From contig NW_019091359.1 of the NCBI RefSeq assembly GCF_001949145.1, positions 1,832,337 through 1,896,336 of the forward strand: a DNA stretch of 64,000 nucleotides, given 5' to 3'. Shown in pieces: positions 1 to 12,400 of the stretch. Below the pieces are notes generated by a model. That model was not told the DNA's origin. It worked only from the letters and a program-made list of their open reading frames with translations, and searched no databases. Each line of letters begins with the position of its first letter. Positions within the stretch are counted from its first letter, which is position 1. Made by a program: the position numbers and the translations under genes. The stretch is from Acanthaster planci (Eukaryota > Echinodermata > Asteroidea > Valvatida > Acanthasteridae).

Positions 1-399
1 GTTTGGGACCCGACTGACCCTCAGATCAGTGAGAATATTGACACCAGTGGTTGGGTGCCACGATGGATTCCCTGAGCAGTGCAGGGGACCAGACTGCAGC
101 TTAGAGTAAAAGACCACAGCCCAAGCATTACTTTATTATTGTCTTTGAGACCTCCTGCCTTTTTGTATGGCAGAAAGAAAATACTTGAATAGCCAACATT
201 TATGATTTGTCAAACATCCATATTGAAACAACTAGATTTCCTGACGGCATGATTTGAGAGTTAGCCTCATTTTTACATTAAGGTGTTTTGGGGCAGATTT
301 TGTGGATAAATATTCAAAGTCTGTCGGGAGGTGAATCTCGTTGCACTGTGAATCGAGCTGCATTGTAAAAGTGTAATTTTTATCTTTGTCTTGTTCCAG

Positions 400-450
400 C
401 TGATCACAAGTCGCGTTGTGGAACATTCCCACTGGGCAGTAGGATTACAG
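400..450 (+). CDS. XPOT: XPOT exon (first in window)
   Basis: This 51 bp exon encodes 17 residues (LITSRVVEHSHWAVGLQ). It sits between a ttgttccag acceptor and a gtacgt donor, in phase 0 at both ends. It matches the short stretch before the FFETVVRYEKFF segment of vertebrate exportin-T. It is weaker than the other exons because it is short, but it joins in frame to the exon at 1107. Confidence 0.8.
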
Positions 451-3400
451 GTACGTTGTGTCTGTGTTTGGTTAAGCCATTCCAAACATGGGATGCCATG
501 GGCGTTTTAAAGAACCACTGATGGTGGAGAAAGCATCGTAGCATTTGTGCATAATTACCCTCCATGAACAGTTTATCTAAAAAGTGACTTTATTCCCAGC
601 TATTTTGTCCATCTAATCTGTTTTTGTCTTCGACAATTTCTTGTCTCTATTCTTGTTAGCTAACTTATCGTAGTTTAAATTCAAATTGTGTCCAAACTGG
701 CAAAAAAAAATTTCAAGACTCGCTCACATTTTAGTGGAAATGTCTACTTCAAAGTATTTCCCCCTAAAGAGCTGAGGGGTAATTCCCACTCCCTACGACA
801 TATTCTCTGATATCCTAACAGGGCAATATTTTGGTGCTGAGCCTACAGGAATTTTTCCCAGTAATATTTAACAGTCCTGTTTCCGTGACAGGTCATCTGA
901 AACTGTTACCATTTCATGTTTAATGTGCACAAGCACAAACAATGTATTACATTCATTAAACAGCAGCTGTGCCAGATTGAATTGAAATTTCACTGATGTA
1001 GTTGTAATTTGCTAGTTTACAGTTAATAAAGTGGGTTTAGTGGTTCTGATAAATTTAAGATTGAATCAACTTGATAATTGCCCCACTTTTGTTCCTGGCT
1101 GTGTAGGTATTTGAGACGATAGCGCGATACGATAAGTTCTTCAACTGCGAGCCCCAACACATCCCCAGCGTCCTGATGGCCTTCCTGGGTGACAGGGGAC
1201 TGAGGCATTGTCATCCCACCATCCGTAGCCGCTCGGCGTACCTGTTCAGCCGCTTCATCAAGGCGGAAAAGCATCACCTGACAGATTTCACCGAGGAGAT
1301 CCTCAAGAGAATACAGGACCTGCTGGTCATCGCACCCCCGGTAAGATATCTAAGTTGTACACATTCCAGCCCTCAAGGTTTGAAATTATGAAACCCTGTC
1401 TTCCATGCCAACACCTAGATCTGTTCACAGGGGTACATAGAGAATGGCGCTGCTGGCTAGGACAAGTCAAGCATCACTCTGAGTAAGGGTGCATTTTGGT
1501 ATTCCTGAAACAGTTCTGTTTTGACGTCACAACCTCAAATGGCACCCAAAGCTATCGCTTCTTGCAAAATGAATTACCGAAGCTCTCAACTGATGACCCA
1601 AAAAACTAATGCAATTACTTGGTGGTGACTGTCGAGACCCCTGCCCCTCAGTCAGGTGATTCCAGGTAAGATGCATGATGGGTACATACATGTACACCGA
1701 TGGCCTACACAAAAAAAATATGGTTGCCAACTCAGCTTATTCTCAGGCCTGCTTATTCTTCATAAATATATGATTGAATTCGTTGGAAGATAGCAAATAC
1801 AAATTGTTACCAGTCATCTTGTCATTTGTAAGGAGATCAGTGTGCGAACTGAACTGTGCGTGAAATCTTTGCTCTTCAATTTTTAATTTAGGGCATTGAC
1901 AAATACATCCCAGCTGTTTTCTGACTTTCTGATCCGTTCTGCTGTCGTAGTGTTGGGACCTGTGCTGTCTTGACAGGAAAAATCTTCACCAACAAACATG
2001 ATGTCACAGCTGTTTGATGTGCTTAATTTCAATTTGTCTCTGCGCTCGAGGAGAGAATGAGTCTACGGGAGTCTGGACGAATATCTAAACTCAAACACCA
2101 CGATATCCTCTTTATCAAATTTATTCGTGATTTTCAACAGGACAATGGCCACCAGCTATTGCTGACCAGCGACGATCAGTTATTCATGTATGAGGCAGCG
2201 GGAACCATTATTGTATCTAGCAGCTATGCACCTGAGGTATGTAGGAGACGTCTGTATTGATGCTGTCACTTACAGTGGTACCAGACTTGAACACTCTTGT
2301 TGCTGTGTATTCTGCACATGCCATATGTGAACACCTTGTTTGTCAAGGGTCATTGTCACCTGTGTTTGACCTGTGTGTGCGAGTGTGGGACCATGGCAGT
2401 AACGGCCTGTTATTCTGGTTTAACTGGATTTGTCTGCAGCCGTTATTGCCTCTTTATTCCCAAGAGTAACATTTTTAGAGCATTGAGCAAGTGCAAGCAA
2501 CACCTATAGTTATAGTTTTGCCAACATCGTTGGAAGACTGGATGGTTTGGATCATCTAGTCAACCATTTGGAACCAGGCCCTGGAGCGTGATCGCATCGT
2601 TAGTTATTAATGCTAACTTGATTTATCAATAAGGAGGGAACTATTCACTTGGCATTACGCATGAGATGTCATTGTCTATTCGAATGTGTTTGTACTGCAC
2701 GTGCACTGCGTTAGAAAGAACCAAGTGGTCCAACTTTGCAATTTGCCAAAACTTGCCCATTGTGTGGTTATCCAAGAGTTGCTTTCAAGTATGTTATCTT
2801 GATTCTAAACTGGAACTTCTTCTCAGAAGTATGTTTTTCAAGAAGTTTTGCAAATGTTTCTTTAAGTTTTACAAATGTGATTAAACAAAAGAGAAAATGT
2901 GAACTTTATGTGTTCAAATATTAAAGTGACACATTGCGTTGCCTCGCGGAAATGTCAAAATCTGTCCCATGCTAACAGGTAAATTTTCTTGTTCAGAAAG
3001 TGTGGGGAAATGCATTGCTGTTTTAGGATTGAAAATGTGTAGGATTCATATGAAAGTGTAATCTCTCTCTCTCTGCTGTTAGCCTGTGAGATTCCTTTCT
3101 CATATGTGAAAGTGGCAATACGGGCATTTCACAAAAGTGCGCTTCCAAGAGTTTGCAACACATTGGCCAATCACAATGCGCGAAATTCGTCGACCCAATG
3201 CGCATTTGGAAAGGGTCGAATTTCACGCGTTGTGATTGGCTAACGCGTTGCAAACTCTTGGAGGCGCACTATAGTGAATCGCCCGTATTGCTTTGAACAT
3301 TTTAGAAGTGAAGCAGTTTTTTTGCAAAATAAAGATTGGTAATTCGGACATTTGGTCATTTGGACATGAAGGCATGTAACCTGTTGGTTGACAGTTCTTG

Positions 3401-6400
3401 GTCCACAAGGTCAAAAACAGTTCCATCACTTTTTTTGTACTCCCCTCGCAGAAGAAGGAGTACCTCATGAAGAATCTCCTCGCTCCGACCCTGGACAAGT
3501 TCAACGCCATGTTTGACAAGATGTGCGCCGAGAAAGACGAGCAGAAGCGACAGAAGTACGCCGAGGTGGCTGCGCTGGCCATCGCTTTCGCAAGGTGTGA
3601 GCACCACGCTCAGACTCACGTTCCACATCTTGGACAAATCTGAGGAGAACAGTGCTGTGCTTACGTCCTGACTCGCTCACAAAAAATCTCCCGAGTTTCT
3701 GCAAGATCACTCAGTTTGGTGTGCATGTGAAAATGGACATTATGTGGGCACAAAATGTTGACGACCCATTGCGATTTACAATTGGGCAAGATTCTTCATC
3801 AGTAGTGGCTCTGGTGACTTCCGCCTGATTTTTTTCAGTTGGTTTGCATATCGTCTGCTGCCTGAAGGAAGGGCATATTTAGTAAAGCCTCTAAAATGCC
3901 AGTTGCCTTTTCAAGTGTCTCAATGCCCCTGGATGCATACGATGAAATATTTATCCCCTGGTTCATTTTGTGCCCACGCTCTCCATTCTCTGCCCGTTTA
4001 TCATCGATCTGTCTCTCCTTCCTTCTTCCCTCACCAGCCGAACCAGCAAAGCCTTCTACACCCAGCTGACCATGAAGCAGAGCGGCTGCGAGGCCTGCTT
4101 CACCGAGGCCCTGCGGGTCTTCCTGCGTGCCCTCAACACCCCCTACCATCACCAGATCCTGCACGCTGCCGTCAGGCAGTACCTGCACCGGATGATCATC
4201 TGCCTGGAGGAGGCCCTGCTGCCATACGTCCCCGTCGCCATGGAGCACTTGCTCAAGAAGTCGGAGGCCCGGGACATCCACGAGTTCATCCCGCTCATCA
4301 ACCAGATTGCCAGCAAGTTCAAGGTTGGTTGGGATGATGGTCTGAAAGCTGAGTGTTACATGGAACAATTTACAAGACGGACTGGCGCCGAGCATCATTT
4401 TCAACTTCAGGCATATTTATTGAACAGTTTAAGGGTCTCTTTGATGGATTTTTCTTAAGACACACTTTTTGCATCTTTAGACTCTTCTTTGAAATATGAA
4501 AACTATTTGATATTGTTGGTTGGAGTATGGAAAAGTGCATTATTTCAATCGTTTGAAATTGTCCAAACTTTTCTGGACTACTTGGGACACAATTGCCTCA
4601 AGACTTTGAAGACTTTGTTCAGTGTTTTGCTTTTTCCTGTTAAAATTGTGACTATTTACACATTGAAAGTATTCTTTGAAAAAGGTTTATTCAATCTGTT
4701 TATTGCTGAGTACTTTCATGAAGATAAATTACCAAAGACAAGGAAATTTAGGACAGCAAAAGGTCACAAATCAATGCATCATTGGGATTTCCCCCCGGGA
4801 TGACATCACAGCTTTGCCACTGAATGTGGAAATTGTCAAAGCATAAAAAACAAAAAGGAATCATAACACCATCACTTTCATCATTTGTTTGCACCATGCA
4901 TGCACTAATACATTCGTTACATTACAAATATGTGACCTGTCATTTCAAAATGAGAGTAAAGTAGCATCCCACTCTTTCCTGTTTTGAGGGTTCAAAGTCA
5001 TATTGAAGTAGAGGACAGTTTTTTGGTTTTGTGATATTTGGAAAGAGTAACCCATCTCCTATTTAATTCCAAATATTCTGTAGAATCACATATTTTAAAA
5101 TGTCATTTTCTTAGCAATTTTGACGATAGCATTATTTGTGCCTGGTCTGAAATGTTGAAACAATGTCAGTAACACAGACGCCAAGCTGCCAGAATAATGC
5201 CACATTGTCACCTTATACTTCTACCCTAAGTGTTCCATGTAAATTCCATTGGAAAGCTCTCTTTCTGCTGAATTCAAAAACACCAATATCTCAGTTTTTG
5301 AAAATTCCGACTTCCAGCTCATCTTGTGGCGACAGGTCACATATACTAGTTGCCTTTCACTCAGAAAATTGAAGTAGGCATGCCCAAACAAATGTATATG
5401 TACAAATAACTGGGGCTCGTGCAATTCTTGAAATTCTTGCCATTTTAAAGGTTAAGGCCTTGAGAACTCCTGGATTTTATCGTAGGTCCTTGGAAGTCCT
5501 CAAAAATTTTTTTTATGATAAAAGTATTCATCTCGAGTAATATGATGATGGGTTTCAAACGCGTCATAAGTTAAAATTGACCGGCTACCGTACCTTGACC
5601 AGGACCTGGGTCCTTCGATAAGCCAACCTTCTTACTTTTCCTTGGTACCCATCAAATGATCCTATACCTGTTGATTAATGTACAACTCTCTGATAAACCA
5701 TTAGTGTTTGCTGGATTTTAGCCCTTGAAAATGGAATTTCTGGAACTTGAAAGTCCTTGACAAATCTTTGAATTTAGTGCAGTTCCAAGTGCAGGAAGCC
5801 TGAATAATCCAATCCGTGTGCAGAAAGACTGGTTGACAGGTATCAATCTTTTGTCTCCACGTGAGCCCAAACCTTCCAGTTCCTGCTTGAATTGTTCTGA
5901 AACTACACTATTGGCCACATCTCGTTGGCCAAGGTGCCCCCCCTCCCCCGTGGACCCCCTCTCATTGTTGAGTCTCAGTGTGCAGTCTGCGCTGCAGCCT
6001 CCCTCGGATGACAACATTTGACAGGGGGAACGAGGGACTTGGGGAGGGTATGTCTATTGACACGTGTTCCAATAAATTTGGGCCAGGATAGTAGTAGCTG
6101 CGTATGTCATTGTGCCACGCAGAACTGCCTCTCTGCAGAAGCCTCTGGGTGGTTTGGTGTTTGAATAGGCTTGTGTTGTCAATATGCATACCTTCTGTCC
6201 ACGACTGGCCAAAGTGCAGCACTGTTGTTAAGAGTCTGTCAAGTATGATATTGCGACCCAGATTACAAATTGATCATCAAACAAATTCACAAGTCCAAGT
6301 CAAATCCCAAGTGCATCAAGAGTCAGTCACAAGACATTATTACAAGTTACATCAGAAGCCAATCACAATTTATTTCACAATTTTGGTCACAGGCAGCCGT

Positions 6401-9400
6401 ATAAATACCACAGGATTGTTTGTGCACAAAATTTGAATGCTACAAAGTTGACTGGAGCCAAGAACAAGTGCATTTGACCTTTGGCACAGCTCTGTATGTG
6501 TTTTAATGCTTCAATTTGATGCATTGTATTCTAATAGCCAAAGAGAACAATGCATACCAAATCAAATAAGTACACAAATATTAATATCAACAAACCCATT
6601 TATAGATTACCACAGGGTCATTTCATATTCAATATAATTTTTTGCACCTTACCCTCAGAAATTGGAATGACAGTTGATCTAATGATCGACTTCCATGTGA
6701 TTTGGCTTTCAATGTCTGAATTGAAGGCCATTCTGTGAGCTTTACAGTGATAATATGACTTGGCTTTGGAGGTGCCTTACATTTTTTAGACAAAGTGTTT
6801 AAAGTTCAGAGGCTATGTAAATTGGCCAAAAGTTTGTTAACCTAAATATCGAAATTAATTCGTGGAATTAGAAAAACAATTCACGTCTGGAAGTTTCTCG
6901 TACAGGCCAATCATCATATTAATTGTCATTGCACTCTGTGATTGTCAGCAAATGACATGGGATGACCCTGTATTTGTGTTACATTACTAAAGATTCAGTT
7001 TCACTCAAACTAATGCTTGAGTATTAAATATTTCATTGCTTACTTTTTTTGGGGGGGTGGAGTCATTTTCCTGAAGAGATGTGAAGGAATAGGGAATTTG
7101 AGGAAATGTTTTGCCTTCATTGTCTTAGAATTTTCCTAGCTTTTCCTCCTTTTGCTAATTACTCCGCAGAGGACCATAGTTCCCTTCATGCGCTCTGTCT
7201 TCATGCCCATCGTTACTACCATTTTTAACGTTCTGGGACAGCCCGCCGACGAGTTAGACATCCAAGCCAAGCAAGATAAGGACCTGCTGAAGAGGAGCTA
7301 CTTCCAATTCCTCCAGACGCTGGTGGCCAACGATGTCAGCGAGGTCATCTCTGGCCAAGGTGAGAGTTGACTAATCCAGTGAGTTTCCATAGGCTGAATT
7401 TCGGCACTAGACCACTTTCTTGTGGAAGTTTTCCTGGTGGACTTGGAAGAAATCTTAATTAAGGCTGAGGTAGAAAGATCCACTGTTGGTGGTTAAACAT
7501 TGTTTACAAGCAGTAGGATCCCTCATTGAATACTAGTTAATCCATCCAAATCAATATTTTAACCTTCATCATTTGCTGTTGTGCCTGCTGTCAGGGCTAG
7601 CAAGGGGATCAAGAAAATGGCATTAAAGGCCAACGTCTTAAGGTTAAGTGAACCTGGAATGATACAATTTGAAAAAAATTATGTTAAGAAAATTCTTATT
7701 TTTCCGGATGTGGGATCTTTAATGCTTGGATGGAATTTTGTCTCTGATGCAGCATTTAGAGGGAATTAGAGGTGGAAAAAGTGTGCAGTGAGCGCCACTG
7801 GGATATGTGGTGGACTATTCCTGTTGCCTGGTTAAAAGTTTCTTTGGTTAATTTCATCATTCGATCCTGGATAATGTAGTTGTCTTAAAATGTAACCTAA
7901 TATTTTGATTTTCTTTTTATTCTGCTCTCTAACCCTGCCAGATTTCATGCTGTTTTCGTGATTTTGAAAAGGTTTTTAAAAAAGCTAGTCTGAGGATATC
8001 GGAACTAGCCCTGTGGGTTAGCGTGTGCGCATGTTTTTCCATGCATCACCTGGTCTCCAATTGCAACTTGAAAGAGCCACGCCAATAATGCTACATGCAC
8101 ATTTGGGAGTCGCCTAGCAGTTCCCTTTAATAAAATATCTTGCATTTCTGGTATCTATTATTTCACAAACGTATGCCCTTGGCTGGTACACCTACGTAAG
8201 AGGGTCTGATGAAAAAAAATCGGCCTATATTTAACTTTTAATTCATACGGACTGCCCACTGATGTGCGGCCACCCCCAGAGGATACTGTTTCCTGTTTGC
8301 TGTGATAATTTTAGAAGTGTTTTTTTTTTTAACTTTGATGGAAAAACACTTTACACACCCACTGAATGGCAATTGTAAAGTGACATAATTTGGAAATAGA
8401 CAAACAACCCCCCGCAAATATTAATTTTTTGGTTTTGTTCATCACCAGATGTGATGTAAACATACAACAAAAACCTAACCCACGGCTTCCTGTTTTAAAT
8501 GTCAACGCCTCTCTCTGAAAAAAAAAATTGTTGTTCATCTTTGTGAAAGCACATCTGTCAACCGGCAACCGATAAATATTGACATGTGCAGTTTTTATCA
8601 CACACACTCCCACATGTGGATAATCATAACTTGCAAAGTTACAGCAATCTCAAAACTTTTGTTCATTTCCTTTTCCGCCAACAGATGCTGATAACTTTAA
8701 GCAAGTGTTGCTGACCATTGCACAAGGGGCCGTGGAGTCTCAAGACCCGATAGTATGTTGCCCTTTTTCTCAATTAGCCCTAACCATCCTCAATCCTTCA
8801 AAAACCTCCGGACGGTTTTGGAGGATTTTGGAGGATTGAAGCTGCATGGCGAAACGGCATTGCTGATTGCGAAGGATGCATTGTCTCAAGGTCGTGGGTT
8901 AGACCCTGTGTTGTTTATGTTCAGCCATGCACAAATTCATGTGTACAGTACTAGTTTTGATACCAGACCCAATGATTCCGACTATGCTCGGCAAATCAAG
9001 GGTCTGGTATCACCCATTGTCCACATGACCCAAACCGGAGGAATTCCTCCAGTTTCCGAAAATAGCCGAAATAACCGAACACCAACAATGCTGTCCGAAT
9101 GTGGACAGATGAGTTCGGAACATTTCGGCCATTATCGGAGGATTTTGCAGGATTGAGGCAGTGGGCACCCTTCCAACAGAACATATTCAAGAAAAATCGG
9201 AGGATTTTAGAGGACTGAGGCTGTATCCAATTTTTTCATGGTGGCTGTTGGTTTTTTTTTTGAAGGATTGAGGGTGTATTCTCGCCAAAAGGGCCTAGGC
9301 GGTTAGGGTTAACCTAAGGGTCGGTGCACATTACTTCCTGTATAGACAAATCTTGAAAGTTCTCTCTCCTTGGGGGGGGGGCTTTATTTATTCAAGAAAA

Positions 9401-12400
9401 AATCCAGACACACTTCCTTCCCTACAGTTACTGTAAGTTTGACTGGCTTCTCTCGGTTTTTGGGACTTTCCACATTGGTATTGCTTTGCTTCTGTTACTG
9501 CAGTTACTGTAACCACAGGATAATTTCCTCATATGCTGTACTTTTGTTCCTGGTTTTTATTCATTCAGATTATAATAAGCCCTTGTGATTTGGGGTTGTT
9601 TTTTTTTCAGGAGATTGTTTATATTGCGCTGTCATAGTGTGCATTTACTCTCTGAAAGCTTCAAAGGATGAGATGTTAGTTTTTTTTAGAGAGGTCGTAG
9701 TGTTTATATAGTTTGAAACAGGAACTTTTCCTGTTCTGCTCTACGGGTTGTGAATAATGCTTCTAGTGTAATCTAGCATGAACGCAATCATTGACTGATG
9801 GTGTTGCTTTTCTCCACAACTGCTTTAGGAACCAATAGTGGATTTTGTTTAGGACTGTGATCGCAATCTTTGATGAATTTGATGTGAACAAACACTAACA
9901 ATGGTGTCTGAGTTTGATGAAGGAAAATACATGTACCTATATTGTAATTGAAACCCATTCAGATTGTGGAGAAGATTCTAATCTGGGGTTGAGATGTAAG
10001 TCGTAGCTTTAAGGTCGTTAAAGTGTTTGTTTAGAATGCTAGATCAGCCAACCATCATGATCCATTGTCTGCATTGTATCCTGTCTCCTTCGGCCAAAGG
10101 GAAATTTTCTTGTTTAACCCTATGTGACAAGTGTTTATCATCTGCCAGCAAAAATTACTGCTCGAGATATTTAAGGGTAGGCTCTTTATAGCATCCTATT
10201 GTTTCCGTTAAAAGATGGCTTTGAATATTAACAATATTAACAATAGTAAGTACAATTTGTATGGCTCCAAAGTACCGGTACTGTAGAAATGATCTACCAC
10301 TAGTGATGTTTGGGTTCCTGGTTTGCAAAGGAGCTCTGAATTGGGAAGTCTTGAAATAGGCCAAATGGTGCACCAAATCACCCCATACCATCACTGTTTC
10401 ATTGTGGGGGGCATGTGGCCCAGTGGTTAGGGTTTGTAGCTTCTGATCATAGGGTCAGAGGTTCGAATCCAGCCAGTGACAGCATGTTGTGATCTTGGGC
10501 AAGTCATTTTACCCCTATGTACCTCTCTCCACCCAGGAGTAAATGGGTACCCGTGAGGTCACCAAAATGGCAGCAATGGGCTGGTATACTCCCCACGGAG
10601 CTGAGATGGTTCGGATTCGGAGGAATTCAGGTTCAGGTTCTGAGGAATGTTCAGATGATGTGAGCCCAATGTGCAGCGATAATGATACCAAGTGCATAGA
10701 GACATTTCCGTAACATGCGCTGCATAACTGATTATTATTATTATTCTAATACCTAAAAAGTTCCCAGAAATCGTGGCAATACTGTACTAGATGTTTTCAC
10801 TTAAATCTTCAAAGCCAGTTAGGCCAAGTGAATGAATTAACTTATTTAGCATCTGCATTTCTGGAGATTAGGAGGTGGGTGTTTACGTCCCAGATTGCTG
10901 CCATTCTTTACTTTTGTTTTTCAGTTCCCAACAGTCACCCGTGTTTTTACTGCTTATAGACTCAAAAACGAGAGAGACGTGATAATCAAGAGAATTGAAT
11001 ATTTGAACAGTGGTTTGGACAGTTAGCTGGTCAGTTTGTACATGTAGGCTGGTTTCACTCTTTATCCGCTCTGAGCGGAACAGAAGAGTTCATTTTTTTT
11101 TTTTTTTTTTTTGGTATTCACCGCATAGGCGCGCCATGAGGTGCACAAGTATATACGCATTTGACGCGCAACTAGTTTACTCTGGCATGTATGGTCTTTG
11201 CATACATGCAGAACGCATGCAAGAACCTGCTTGTAACCAGCTGTCTTTCTTTTTGCCGATTGGTGGTGCACTTCAGCTCGGGTTGGATAGAGATTTAAAA
11301 GTACCTGTCTCGCAAGGTGCATGAGCAGCATGCTGCCATGCAGTTTCTAGAAGTGGCACAGTTAAATATCTCACAGTCCATTGCATATAGAAAGCTCCAA
11401 CTTGCATGTATTTATTTGTTTTTTTGGTAGATGGATTACATGTAGTTGACATTTTTGCTTTTGTTGGCTCATTGTTTCCTCTGTTTTTTTTAATCCTAGC
11501 AGCCTCCAAAAGGAAGTGGGTAGGAAGCTGAATAAGGCCTTTTTTTTACATACCCTAGTATTAAATGAAAGCAAACACGTTGCTTCTACCATTACTTGGT
11601 ATTTCCCTCAATGTACGTTGATCTCATGTCTGGAGTCCTATTTACGTTTGGTTGAAATTGGAGAAGGTTTTGCAAAGAAGTATTTTGGGTCTGACTACAG
11701 AAAGCTGCTGCCCAGGCAGATTTCAGGTTAGTTACACTTTTGAGGTTACGTCCATGTGTTACCCACTGTCTGGTTTAAGTCAAGCTCAAATGCCACAAGT
11801 ATGTACAAAAGACATAAACAGGGCTTAGGTTTGGGATTGATGACCCATATAGAATGTCAGCAAAGTCATGTACTTCAAAAATTCACTGACAGTTACCATC
11901 AGTGTCATGGTCTGAGTCAGCGCCCACAAATGACTGGCTTTGCCCAAAGGTTAAAGTACAAATATGTCTAGTTTCAGTCCCTTTAAGAATGTGAATTCCA
12001 AGCATTTTGTGACTTGGTTTGCCTCAAGCAAAGTCCACCCCTTGTATAATGGTATTACTTGATAAATGAAAATACGTATAGTACCAATGTGGAGAATTTG
12101 ATATATTTGAGGGGGTGTGGTTACTGTTTTTTTTTTAATTGAAGAGCACATTTGGTATACTTTATGATAACCACACCTTCCTGGATGGGATACCACAAAT
12201 CTCTCTTATGTTTAATTTGGTATGTAAGAACATAATTATTGTTGCATGAATAGAATTGAAGTACATGCAAATGTGCCATGGCACAAATGGTAGAGTAATT
12301 TTTTATCAGTATCAGCAAGGAAAAAAAATAAGAAATGACACAATAACAACTGGTGCTTCAAAATAGAAAAATGATATCAGAAGGTAATGCGCAAAAAGAC

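Noticed and set aside
3223-3710. Several minus-strand ORFs of 69-119 codons
   Set aside because: They are antisense shadows of the XPOT exon 3452-3594 and the palindromic MITE.
3835-4404. 189-codon minus-strand ORF
   Set aside because: It is antisense to the XPOT exon at 4038-4323 and owes its length to that exon's GC-rich codons.
8755-9156. 133-codon ORF after an XPOT exon
   Set aside because: It starts in the donor site and runs through the TTAA-type MITE, with no protein resemblance.
10404-10480. tRNA gene
   Set aside because: The pol III boxes are present, but the sequence does not fold as a tRNA and is followed by a SINE body and ATT tail.
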